Below are positions 25,182 through 33,600 of a stretch of 64,000 bases of DNA, in pieces (the stretch's first letter is position 1; each line of letters starts with the position of its first letter). Source of the DNA: Candidatus Zixiibacteriota bacterium (lineage in GTDB: Bacteria; Zixibacteria; MSB-5A5; GN15; JAAZOE01); the NCBI GenBank assembly GCA_030668485.1, contig DAOUTW010000005.1, positions 1 to 64,000 on the forward strand. The letters are read 5' to 3'. The position numbers were made by a program, and so were the translations under genes. The notes below the pieces were generated by a model. It searched no databases, was not told the DNA's origin, and saw nothing but the letters and a program-made list of their open reading frames with translations.

Positions 25182-25217
25182 CAACCCCTGGGGCAGACCG
25201 GGAGGTCTGCCGCCCAC
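25182..25217 (+). repeat. REP palindrome, copy 3
   Basis: CAACCCCTGGGGCAGACC, loop GGGA, GGTCTGCCGCCCAC. It starts 8 bp before the RAYT start codon (on the opposite strand sense) and differs from copy 1 by one base insertion. Confidence 0.85.
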
Positions 25218-25507
25218 GCAGCCCGCTCTCTTAATTAATCAAGCCTCCCAGCATGCATTCCTCGGAAGCGACCATTCCATCATGCCGGGAGCCGCCCACA
25301 ATTCAACCTTACAACAATATTGACCACCCAGACCATATTAAGTCAGTGAATAAATGTCAATCACAAACCTCCCGCAAATCAAAACAAACTTATAGAAACT
25401 TTATCCCCGTTTTTTCGTAAGTATATTCAAGAACCATTCTCCTGTATGTTTATCACCCTTCTCGATTATGTAAGCCCTTTTCCTCACTTTCTTGAAGGAG
25501 CTGTAAA
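25218..25507. other. AT-rich spacer
   Basis: No gene or strong structure seen. The last ~20 bp carry the GAAGGAGC ribosome-binding site of the small lipoprotein, so its promoter should lie in the AT-rich 25320-25460 part. Confidence 0.45.
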
Positions 25508-25765
25508 ATGAAATCACTAAAATGGACAGCCATGACGATCGGACTCCTGCTGGCGCTCTTTGTCTTCATCGGATGCTCATCCAATCCCACATCATCGACG
25601 TTGACATACACGGAAGTCGATGACAGCAACGCGGTGGCAGACAATAATCCTGAGCAAGCAAGCAATACCAGCGGGACACCAGCCGGTTACAGCGCCACTC
25701 CGGCCACCGAACCGCCCGCCAAGTTCGACGAGGCGACCGAAGAGTTACCGGTGTATCCGAATTAA
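25508..25765 (+). CDS. Small lipoprotein
   Basis: An 85-residue lipoprotein. The signal sequence LLLALFVFIGC puts the lipid-modified cysteine near residue 23. The mature part is short, Ser/Thr/Pro-rich and acidic, with no predicted fold (ends EELPVYPN). A strong AAGGAGC ribosome-binding site supports the start. Function unknown. It could be a surface or periplasmic tether, or a structural peptide. Confidence 0.7.
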   Translation: MKSLKWTAMTIGLLLALFVFIGCSSNPTSSTLTYTEVDDSNAVADNNPEQASNTSGTPAGYSATPATEPPAKFDEATEELPVYPN

Positions 25766-25888
25766 TTTGAATATTATTAACAATCGAGATATTGACGAAA
25801 CGACGCCACCGTTATAACCAATAAGTTCGGTGGCTTTGGGGTGAATTATATATTATAATCAGGTTACACATAACACGTATTGAGTTTT

Positions 25889-26729
25889 ATGATCGACATC
25901 AAGCCGTTTTTACAGTTGGGGTGTTCCGAACTGGGACCATATCTCTCCGGAGTCGATAGCTTTATCGACAATCTGGGAACAGCCGGGAGATTTGAGAAAA
26001 CATCATTGCGTTCCATGCCGGTCGATTCTTATGTCCGCAATATGCTCGCCGTCGGAGTCCTCAATCGAATCATGCGCACCGCTTTCCTGAAAACCGAACG
26101 GAAGATCATTGTCCTGCCCGATTGTCTCAAAAAACTACAGCGATTGGGAATGCTGCAAGAGTGATCTCGGCAATGAGTCCGAGTGCACCCAATGCACGCC
26201 TGAGTGTATCGTTTACGAAACGATGGAGCGATTTGGCAACAGCCAAACCACCATAGTCCTGGAACCGGAGGATATGGATGCTTATTTTGGCGAGGTTCGC
26301 CGCCAGTTCGGTACCGTCGGAGTAGTTGGAGTGGCCTGCGCCCTGACGATGCTTTCCGGTTTTGAAAAAACCCTTAAGTACCATCATCCGACCCAGGGAA
26401 TTTTTCTAAATTATTCCAGTTGCGCCCATCATTGGGCCGATCCCGCCTACAATACCAATTACAGCTTGCGACGGATGGCATCGGTATTGAATAAGAACGA
26501 GGATAATCATCCCGAAGAAATCAATGAACGCGGCGAGACCTATAGTATGGAAAAACCAAACCTCTCCCCCGGCGATTTTTATCGTCGGTTGGATAACCTG
26601 GCCGATGTTTTTGAAAAGGACTTTTTGCCGCACTTCCTTGCGGCCAATCCCGATGCCGATCTTTATACTATGTGTGAAAAAGTACAGGGCGCAATAGTTC
26701 CCGACCTGATCACTCGCGATTCAGCGTGA
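25889..26729 (+). pseudogene. DUF116 family gene interrupted by a frameshift
   Basis: Two overlapping frames together make one DUF116 protein. Frame 1 ends its homologous part at RKIIVLPDCLK. The next frame resumes with NYSDWECCKSDLGNE, SECTQCTPECIVYETMERFG, VGVVGVACALTMLSGFEKTL and YSSCAHHW, matching the family's cysteine-rich C-terminal half. The break is in a run of six A at 26129-26134, and removing one A joins the frames exactly. Either a real inactivating mutation, a slippage-dependent gene, or a homopolymer error. The cysteine pattern suggests metal or Fe-S binding. Function unknown. Confidence 0.75.
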
Positions 26730-26771
26730 AGCGGTAACTCTGTTTTATGATTGAATGATACTGATAGATAC

Positions 26772-27266
26772 TTACTCGGTGCCGCCATAATTCCCTGCCA
26801 TCAATTTCAAATAGGTCGCAATCTGCCCGCGGTGATGAATTTCATGATCAAGATTGCCCCGGGCGATAAGCCACCAGACATTGATCTCGCCCGCATAACG
26901 ATCATCTAACACAATTTTTGAATAATCTCTTTCGGTCAAGTTTTTCAATAACACCGATCTTGTCTGACCTGTTTTTTTCAATTCCCCCAACAGCTCTTTA
27001 TATTCTTCATGGTTTTCGACGCATCCCACACAAGCTTCGCCGACAATTGATTTTAGATCGGGGTTTCTCAATTTTTCAAATAGCCATTTATCGCACTCGA
27101 TAAGATGCTGAGCCAGATCGCTAAAACTCATAAAGTTGTGGGCCGGCCGCCAGTTTTCAGATCCTTTCTCAACGGTGGTTAAACGTTTCAGTGTCGATTC
27201 CCGGACTGCCTGAGAAAACTCGAATAATTGCTCGCTTATAAAGGAGATCATATCATTCTCTTTCAT
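26772..27266 (-). CDS. DinB-like four-helix bundle protein
   Basis: A 164-residue protein of the DinB/DUF664-like metal-binding bundle superfamily. The three histidine ligands are visible in FSDLAQHLIECDKWL and in NLDHEIHHRGQIATYLKLM. Members include thiol-dependent transferases and stress-induced proteins. The specific reaction cannot be assigned. It is a single gene on the minus strand, convergent with the DUF116 gene. Confidence 0.8.
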   Translation of the reverse strand: MKENDMISFISEQLFEFSQAVRESTLKRLTTVEKGSENWRPAHNFMSFSDLAQHLIECDKWLFEKLRNPDLKSIVGEACVGCVENHEEYKELLGELKKTGQTRSVLLKNLTERDYSKIVLDDRYAGEINVWWLIARGNLDHEIHHRGQIATYLKLMAGNYGGTE

Positions 27267-27810
27267 TTGAGATACTCACGTTATTTCATTAGGATCTGTG
27301 ATAAAATACCATAATTCCCAGGCTGTCATATTGCAACTTTTATAAATGGCTTGTGTCCTCATCATAAGTCTTATAGATTACTAACGACTATGGCTTAGAA
27401 TATGCAGATTTTGGTGCCTGAGAAACTTCTGGACAAATCCGGTGACCGGGAATCTCGGGGCAACCGATGATCGCCTTGGCCCGGAAGGCATTGTCTGAAA
27501 TCAATTGATTGTTGAATTGCATATTCTTGGTTGAACAGGTTGTGCCTGGTTTTGTCCCGTGCGGTACATGTGACCGCTTCGGTACGGTAAACGGCCATTA
27601 GCGGATTCGGCTTGTCAGGTTGAATTGCTTGCCCTTCATTCACTTGACTCGCATAGCCGGATGCGAACATAATCGGCATGAAATTTGAGACATTAGAGAT
27701 TCGGAGGATGAATTGCCTTTTACTTACGCAAATTTCTTTTACCTTCGTTAAATATATAGTTAAGGCAATCGTCTGAATATAGACAATGGTTTTTGATAAG
27801 GAGGGATGTC
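27267..27810. other. Spacer upstream of the serpin array
   Basis: No gene I can support. One minus-strand frame (27395-27679) shows no family features. Near the serpin side, ATTGCCTT (27712-27719) and AAGGCAAT (27762-27769) form an 8-bp inverted repeat separated by 42 bp of AT-rich DNA, which might be a regulatory site for the first serpin. The serpin ribosome-binding site AAGGAGG ends the spacer. Confidence 0.4.
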
Positions 27811-29061
27811 ATGCGAACTTTTAGTGCTCTGTTACTGATCGCCCTCGTCGGCCTCTTATGCCAATCCTGCACGAGTCAATCAACCGAGCCGACGTCCTCA
27901 CCAGATCCACCGCGAACCCCATCCGATCTTTCAGCGGTTGAGAAAGATTTAATCGCTTCATCCAATCTGTTTGGGTTGAATCTTTTCAAAGAGATCGTCA
28001 CGCGGGAGGATCCCGATTCCAACGTATTCATCTCGCCTCTGTCGGCCTCGTTCGCTCTGGGGATGACTTTTAACGGTACCGCGCTGGAAACTCGGGACGA
28101 AATGAGGGAGGCGCTTCAATACGGCGATCTCACCACCGATGAAATAAATCAGTCATACAAGAATGTCCTGGAAATTCTGACTCAACTCGACCCAACCGTG
28201 GTCTTTGAAATTGCCAATGGTATATGGTATCGCGAAGGGAAACCGGTGAAGCAGGCTTATGTCGATCTTTGTCAGCAATATTTCAATTCACTGGTCGAGG
28301 AAGTCAATTTTCAGGACCCGGCAGTATTGAATATGATTAATGATTGGGTGAGCGAAGCAACTCATGGGCATATCGACACTATCATCACTCCCCCGGTCAG
28401 CGGCGACCTGGCCCTACTCCTCGCCAATGCCATTTATTTCAAAGGAAGCTGGACGCATTTATTCGACACCAGCGACACCAAAACCGAATCCTTTTTCCTC
28501 CGCGATCAGTCACAAACCGATTGCCGCATGATGCACCGCGACGACACGGTTTTGTTTTTGGCCAACAATCTGTTTCAGGCCGTTGATCTTCCTTATGGCG
28601 ATGAGGCTTTCAGCATGACGGTTTTGCTCCCCAGCTATGGACATACCACCGATGATATAATGGCCCAATTGACAGCGGACAACTGGGCCAGTTGGATGGA
28701 CCAGTTTTCTGAGCAAGAAATTCAGTTGTCTTTGCCAAAATTCAGATTTGAATATGAAACGGGCCTCAATGATATGCTGAAAGCGATGGGGATGCCCAGG
28801 GCGTTCGCACCCGGGATGGCTCAATTTTACGATATGTTCGACGATAGTATAGGTTGGATCGATACTGTTTTTCAAAAGGCGTTCGTCCAGGTGGATGAGA
28901 GCGGCACCGAAGCTGCGGCGGTTACTGTTGTCGCTGTTTACGACTCAATGTATCCGGGGCTATATGCCAACCGCCCGTTTATATTCATGATTCGCGAGCG
29001 TGTATCGGAAACCATCCTTTTCATGGGTAAAATCGAAAACCCGGTTTGGGATGAAGGATGA
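27811..29061 (+). CDS. Serpin 1, predicted lipoprotein
   Basis: A 416-residue serpin. Family landmarks are SNVFISPLSASFALGM, ANAIYFKGSWTHLFD, FSMTVLLP, and the terminal NRPFIFMI / MGKIENPVW. The hinge EsGTEAAAVT (glycine P15 near residue 365) has the small residues needed for loop insertion, so it should be an inhibitory serpin. Counting from P15 as in alpha-1-antitrypsin puts P1-P1' at about Ser-Met. The N-terminus LVGLLCQSC is a relaxed lipobox followed by a Ser/Thr/Pro linker, so it is probably tethered to a membrane. It is very similar to serpin 2. I start at the ATG 7 bases after AAGGAGG. Confidence 0.93.
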   Translation: MRTFSALLLIALVGLLCQSCTSQSTEPTSSPDPPRTPSDLSAVEKDLIASSNLFGLNLFKEIVTREDPDSNVFISPLSASFALGMTFNGTALETRDEMREALQYGDLTTDEINQSYKNVLEILTQLDPTVVFEIANGIWYREGKPVKQAYVDLCQQYFNSLVEEVNFQDPAVLNMINDWVSEATHGHIDTIITPPVSGDLALLLANAIYFKGSWTHLFDTSDTKTESFFLRDQSQTDCRMMHRDDTVLFLANNLFQAVDLPYGDEAFSMTVLLPSYGHTTDDIMAQLTADNWASWMDQFSEQEIQLSLPKFRFEYETGLNDMLKAMGMPRAFAPGMAQFYDMFDDSIGWIDTVFQKAFVQVDESGTEAAAVTVVAVYDSMYPGLYANRPFIFMIRERVSETILFMGKIENPVWDEG

Positions 29062-29129
29062 TGTTCCGCTTGACTCTTTGGTAATTTTGACTATATTATA
29101 GATAGTAATAGAATATTTGGGAGGGAATT

Positions 29130-30371
29130 ATGCACAAAGCGGGAATATTAGTCCTATTGATTTGCGTTGCGCTGAGTTTTATTCAGTGTGACAAGGCAAC
29201 CGAGCCGAAATCTCATAACGATTTGCCGAGACCACCGGCTGAGGTTGAAAAAGAAGTTATCGAGTCGTCAAATCTGTTCGGTTTCAATCTTTTCAAAGAA
29301 GTGATCGCGCGGGAGGATCCCGATTCCAATCTGTTCATCTCGCCCCTGTCGGCCTCATTTGCCCTGGGGATGGCCTTTAATGGGGCTGCCCTGCAAACAC
29401 GAGATGAGATGAGACAAGCCCTGGCGTATGGCAATCTGACCACCACTGAAATAAACGAATCATACCGGAATATCATAGAAAGTCTGACCCAACTAGACCC
29501 GGCGGTGTCGTTTGAAATCGCCAACGGGATCTGGTATCGCGAAGGCAAACCGGTTAAGCAATCCTATATTGACCTTTGCCGGGAATATTTTAATTCGCTG
29601 GTCAAGGAAGTCGATTTTCAGGATCCGGCGGTATTGAATATGATTAACGACTGGGTCAGCGATGCCACGCACGGTCACATCGATACCATTATCACTCCGC
29701 CGGTCAGCGGAGACCTGGCTCTGCTTCTGGCCAATGCCATTTATTTCAAGGGTGGCTGGACAGATTTGTTCGACACCATAAATACTTACACCGTATCATT
29801 TTTCTTGCATGGATACGGCAACCCACCGATCAATTGCCGCATGATGTATCGCGATGATACGATTCTGTATCTTGAAAATGATCTGTTTCGGGCCGTCGAT
29901 CTTCCATATGGAGATGAGGCTTTCAGCATGACCGTCTTACTTCCCAACATAGGATACACTACGGATAACATCGTTGAACAGTTGACGACCGAAAACTGGG
30001 CGCAATGGATGGGGGAGTTTTCTGCAGAGGATATTCGGCTGGGTTTGCCAAAATTCAAGTTCGCATACGAAACCGGCCTCAATGAGATGCTGAAAGCAAT
30101 GGGAATGAATCAAGCATTTTCACGGGATATGGCTCAATTTTACAATATGTTCGAAGATAATGTCGGCTGGATCGATACGGTGTTTCAAAAGGCCTTCGTC
30201 CAGGTGGATGAGAGCGGCACCGAAGCGGCGGCGGTCACCGTTATTGAATTTTACGATGGTTTACCTCCGGGGCTTCAAGCCAATCGCCCCTTTTTGTTTG
30301 TCATTCACGAGCATGAATCCGGGACCATTCTATTTATGGGCAAAATCGCCAATCCGGTCTGGCTTGATTAA
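29130..30371 (+). CDS. Serpin 2, predicted lipoprotein
   Basis: A 413-residue serpin and the nearest paralog of serpin 1; long stretches (for example around YFNSLV and DPAVLNMINDWVS) are almost identical. Landmarks are NLFISPLSASFALGM, ANAIYFKGGWTDLFD and NRPFLFVI. The hinge is ESGTEAAAVT. The expected P1-P1' is about Gly-Leu within EFYDGLPPG, unlike serpin 1. The signal ends LSFIQC, again a relaxed lipobox. GGGAGG precedes the ATG. A 68-bp gap follows serpin 1 and a strong terminator follows this gene, so serpins 1 and 2 may form one transcript. Confidence 0.93.
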   Translation: MHKAGILVLLICVALSFIQCDKATEPKSHNDLPRPPAEVEKEVIESSNLFGFNLFKEVIAREDPDSNLFISPLSASFALGMAFNGAALQTRDEMRQALAYGNLTTTEINESYRNIIESLTQLDPAVSFEIANGIWYREGKPVKQSYIDLCREYFNSLVKEVDFQDPAVLNMINDWVSDATHGHIDTIITPPVSGDLALLLANAIYFKGGWTDLFDTINTYTVSFFLHGYGNPPINCRMMYRDDTILYLENDLFRAVDLPYGDEAFSMTVLLPNIGYTTDNIVEQLTTENWAQWMGEFSAEDIRLGLPKFKFAYETGLNEMLKAMGMNQAFSRDMAQFYNMFEDNVGWIDTVFQKAFVQVDESGTEAAAVTVIEFYDGLPPGLQANRPFLFVIHEHESGTILFMGKIANPVWLD

Positions 30372-30413
30372 GATTTCGGTCCTTTTTCTATCTTTGCATC
30401 TACTCAAGTATTT

Positions 30414-30437
30414 AAAAGCCCCTTTGGGGGCTTTTTT
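30414..30437 (+). terminator. Intrinsic terminator after serpin 2
   Basis: Stem AAGCCCC / GGGGCTT with loop TTTG, followed by TTTTTT. It lies about 45 bp after the serpin 2 stop and splits the array into 1-2 and 3-4. Confidence 0.85.
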
Positions 30438-30556
30438 CTTGGTGAAAATCAAAAATAATCTCAATTTGTGGGAAGAAATATTACCAGGAACTGTATTCCG
30501 GGTAGAATCTTCATAATCCAAACAGGGTTTATTTTGATAACAAGGAGGAACCCAAG

Positions 30557-31762
30557 ATGTCATCCCACTCATGCCCTCGCCTGATCCGCCTGGTAGTATC
30601 AATCGGTATTATTTTCATTTTTACTTTTGAAACGACCCAAGCCGGTGAACTATCCTCCTCGATCAATCGCTTCGGCCTGGAGCTTTTCCGGAAAGTCGTT
30701 AACGCCACCGATAGTGACAGCAATGTCTGTATCTCGCCCCTTTCAGCATCGTATGCTCTGACAATTACTTATAATGGAGCGGCAGGAAAAACGCGAGAGG
30801 ATATGTCTACCGCTCTCGCTCTATCAGGTATGTCTCCCGATGAAGTCAATCAAGCTTACCTCAAATTAACATCACGCCTGACCAAGGAAGACAAGGCAAC
30901 CATCATGGAAATCGCAAATTCCATTTGGTACCGCACTGGACTGGCTGTAAAGGCAGATTTTACGGCGCTTTGCCAGAATAAATTCGATGCCCTGGTCCGT
31001 GAGATGGATTTCTCTAGTCCGGAGGCGGCCGAGATAATAAACAAATGGGTGGCCGACAACACCCGTGATAAAATCAAAAGTATAATCGACCCCCCGATCG
31101 ATCCGGACATTGTCATGATGTTGATCAATGCCATCTATTTCAAAGCTGTCTGGCAAAACCCGTTTGACCCCCAACGAACCGGGCCGGCGCCGTTCACTCT
31201 ACCCGACCGGTCACGTACCGAATGTATGATGATGAACAAAATTGACGCTTTCGATTATTACTCCAACGATCTGTTCCAGGCCATAGAATTGCCATTCGGA
31301 AATGGTCGGTTCGCTATGACGGTTCTATTGCCCGATCAATCGATTACCGCCGATGATCTTATTGCAAAGATGGATGATAAGACTATGTCAGAATGGTTCG
31401 CCAATTTTGAAGAAACAAGTATAATCCTTCACCTGCCGCGGTTCAAGTTCTCAAGTGATTTCGGATTGAATAATATGCTTAAGAAAATGGGGATGGAGAT
31501 TGCCTTCACCGGCAAGGCCGATTTTTCGAACATGGTCGATGACCGTATCTGGATCGATTCGGTAATCCATAAAACTTTCATCCAGGTCGACGAACAGGGA
31601 GCCGAAGCGGCTGCCGCCACGGCGGTGATAATGAAGAAGTCATTTATTCCTTCGATGGTTGTCGACCGCCCGTTTTTGCTCCTTATTCGCGAAGTTGATT
31701 CCGGCGCCATCATGTTCATTGCCAAAGTCGTCAATCCGGTATGGGAAGAGGATGAGAGATAA
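30557..31762 (+). CDS. Serpin 3, secreted
   Basis: A 401-residue serpin with a cleavable-looking signal peptide (FIFTFETTQAGE) and no lipobox, so it is predicted soluble in the periplasm or outside. Landmarks are VCISPLSASYALTI, INAIYFKAVWQNPFD, FAMTVLLPD and DRPFLLLI. The hinge EQGAEAAAAT is alanine-rich. The reactive segment VIMKKSFIP places two lysines at about P3-P2 and Ser-Phe at P1-P1', giving a more basic loop than the others. A one-residue register shift would make lysine P1 and suit a trypsin-like target. AAGGAGG precedes the ATG. Confidence 0.93.
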   Translation: MSSHSCPRLIRLVVSIGIIFIFTFETTQAGELSSSINRFGLELFRKVVNATDSDSNVCISPLSASYALTITYNGAAGKTREDMSTALALSGMSPDEVNQAYLKLTSRLTKEDKATIMEIANSIWYRTGLAVKADFTALCQNKFDALVREMDFSSPEAAEIINKWVADNTRDKIKSIIDPPIDPDIVMMLINAIYFKAVWQNPFDPQRTGPAPFTLPDRSRTECMMMNKIDAFDYYSNDLFQAIELPFGNGRFAMTVLLPDQSITADDLIAKMDDKTMSEWFANFEETSIILHLPRFKFSSDFGLNNMLKKMGMEIAFTGKADFSNMVDDRIWIDSVIHKTFIQVDEQGAEAAAATAVIMKKSFIPSMVVDRPFLLLIREVDSGAIMFIAKVVNPVWEEDER

Positions 31763-31829
31763 ATTGACAGCCCGTCGATGTAAAGAAAAGCCCCCTTTCC
31801 GGGGATAATATTATATAGAGGAGGATATC

Positions 31830-33071
31830 ATGGCCGTCTTGATGCGAATAGTTACGGTGATAGTGATCATTATTTTTTGCCTGTCGGTGGCGCTGGCCGA
31901 AAACCAATCATCCATTTCCGAAATATCAGAAGCTGGTAAACTTGTCTCTCGGTCAGCAAATCGGTTTGGGCTCAGACTATTTCAGGAAGTTGCCACGGAT
32001 GGCGAAGGAAATATTTTTATTTCCCCCATGTCGGTTTCATATGCGCTGGCCATGACACTCAATGGCGCCGACGGCGAAACTCGGAAATCAATTCTATCCA
32101 CTCTGCAGTTGAACGGTATCGATGACATCAACACTTCATTCAAAAACCTGACCGCCTATTTGACCGGGCTTGATCCATTGGTAATATTTGATATCGCCAA
32201 TTCGATCTGGTATTGTGACGGCTTGCCGATCAATGACGCTTTTGTGGATGTCAACCGGGATAATTTTGATGCTCTCGTGCGCGGTCTTGACTTCAGCGTC
32301 CCCAAGGCGGCCGACATCATCAACCAATGGGTAAGCGACAACACCAATGAAAAAATTAAAAAGATCGTCCGTCCGCCCATTGATCCATCGACGATAATGT
32401 TTTTGATAAACGCCATCTATTTCAAGGGAGATTGGACGATCAAATTTGACCCAAACGATACGCGCGATCATCCTTTTTATCCGGCTGAGGGAAAAGAGAC
32501 CACCTGTCGCATGATGTTTAACACTAAGAAGTATGATTATTTTGAAATCGATCTTTTTCAGGCGATAAGTCTCCCCTATGGGAAAGCTGATTTCGCGATG
32601 ACTGTTTTTCTTCCGGATTCATTGAGCAACGTCAACAATCTGATTGATCGCCTCGATGAACAGAATTGGTCCATCTGGCAGGAAAACTTTCATAAGACAA
32701 AAGTCGAACTGGGCCTGCCCCACTTCAAATTCGAATACAAGATTACCCTCAACGAGATTTTGAAATCAATGGGAATGGCCGTCGCTTTCGACGGGCAGAA
32801 GGCCGATTTCAAAAAGATGCTGGAACCCGGGTCGGTGCCCGGACAAAATATATATATTGACCAGGTCCTGCATAAGACTTTCCTGCAGGTTGACGAGGAA
32901 GGTACCGAAGCGGCCGCGGTAACATCGGTCACGATGGGACTGACCAGCGCGATGCCGATGCCAAACCCGGTGATGATTATCGACCGTCCGTTTCTGTTTG
33001 CAATCATCGAAAAGAATTCAGGATCAATCGTGTTCATCGGTAAGGTCACCGACCCGGTTTGGGAGGATTAA
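31830..33071 (+). CDS. Serpin 4, secreted
   Basis: A 413-residue serpin with signal peptide (IVIIIFCLSVALAE, cleavage near ALA/E). Landmarks are IFISPMSVSYALAM, INAIYFKGDWTIKFD, FAMTVFLPD and DRPFLFAI. The hinge EEGTEAAAVT is canonical. The loop from the P15 glycine to the RPF strand is 27 residues, five longer than in serpins 1-3, and carries MGLTSAMPMPNPVM, rich in methionine and proline. Its target should therefore differ. It is closer to serpin 3 than to serpins 1-2. It lies 67 bp downstream of serpin 3 and a strong hairpin follows. Confidence 0.93.
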   Translation: MAVLMRIVTVIVIIIFCLSVALAENQSSISEISEAGKLVSRSANRFGLRLFQEVATDGEGNIFISPMSVSYALAMTLNGADGETRKSILSTLQLNGIDDINTSFKNLTAYLTGLDPLVIFDIANSIWYCDGLPINDAFVDVNRDNFDALVRGLDFSVPKAADIINQWVSDNTNEKIKKIVRPPIDPSTIMFLINAIYFKGDWTIKFDPNDTRDHPFYPAEGKETTCRMMFNTKKYDYFEIDLFQAISLPYGKADFAMTVFLPDSLSNVNNLIDRLDEQNWSIWQENFHKTKVELGLPHFKFEYKITLNEILKSMGMAVAFDGQKADFKKMLEPGSVPGQNIYIDQVLHKTFLQVDEEGTEAAAVTSVTMGLTSAMPMPNPVMIIDRPFLFAIIEKNSGSIVFIGKVTDPVWED

Positions 33072-33118
33072 TTATTTGCTTAAAAATTATACCACTGCGT
33101 GAGTGTGATGGCGGAACA

Positions 33119-33150
33119 GAAAAGCCCCTTTGGGATGAGAGGGGCTTTTC
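33119..33150. terminator. Hairpin between serpin 4 and the cupin gene
   Basis: The perfect 10-bp stem GAAAAGCCCC / GGGGCTTTTC with a 12-base loop is followed by T-rich DNA on the plus strand. It lies between convergent genes and may serve both. Confidence 0.75.
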
Positions 33151-33177
33151 ATATTTGTATTTTTCAGTTACCTGATC

Positions 33178-33525
33178 TTAGTAATCGCCGCGAGCCGGAA
33201 CGATACAGATCATGACGAAATCTTCATCGCCGGCATTGGAATACTGATGTTCCTTGTTCGACGGCACCACCGCGAACGAACCGGCGCTTAAGTCGTTTTT
33301 CACACCTTCTATTTCAACCGTACCTTTTCCGGAAATGACATAGTTGAAATGTTCCCAGTCATGGCTATGTTTGGGGGTGTGGCCATCTTTCTGCAGGGTA
33401 AAGACGCGCAGAATATGATCTTTCCACCCCTCTTCCGGGCCGATCGGAACCTGCTTGAGGACATTTTGTATCCCCTCACCCGATATCTGATTTTTCTCGA
33501 TATCTTTTATATTCGCAACGAACAT
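33178..33525 (-). CDS. Cupin domain protein
   Basis: A 115-residue single-domain cupin. Motif 1 is seen as DGHTPKHSHDWEHFNYVISG (metal-ligand histidines and glutamate) and motif 2 as AGSFAVVPSNKEHQYSN. Small cupins bind a metal and act as isomerases, dioxygenases or ligand sensors, and the substrate cannot be told here. GGAGG lies 6 bases before the ATG. It is a single gene between the serpin array and the toxin-antitoxin pair. Confidence 0.85.
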   Translation of the reverse strand: MFVANIKDIEKNQISGEGIQNVLKQVPIGPEEGWKDHILRVFTLQKDGHTPKHSHDWEHFNYVISGKGTVEIEGVKNDLSAGSFAVVPSNKEHQYSNAGDEDFVMICIVPARGDY

Positions 33526-33600
33526 TTCATCCTCCGATTATTAAAATTTCACAATTTTAAACAGATATTATTATTGGTTGTTCCCTATTAATGGTGTTCA

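Noticed and set aside
27395-27679. 94-residue minus-strand frame upstream of the serpins
   Set aside because: No recognisable domain, no clear ribosome-binding site, and composition unlike nearby genes.
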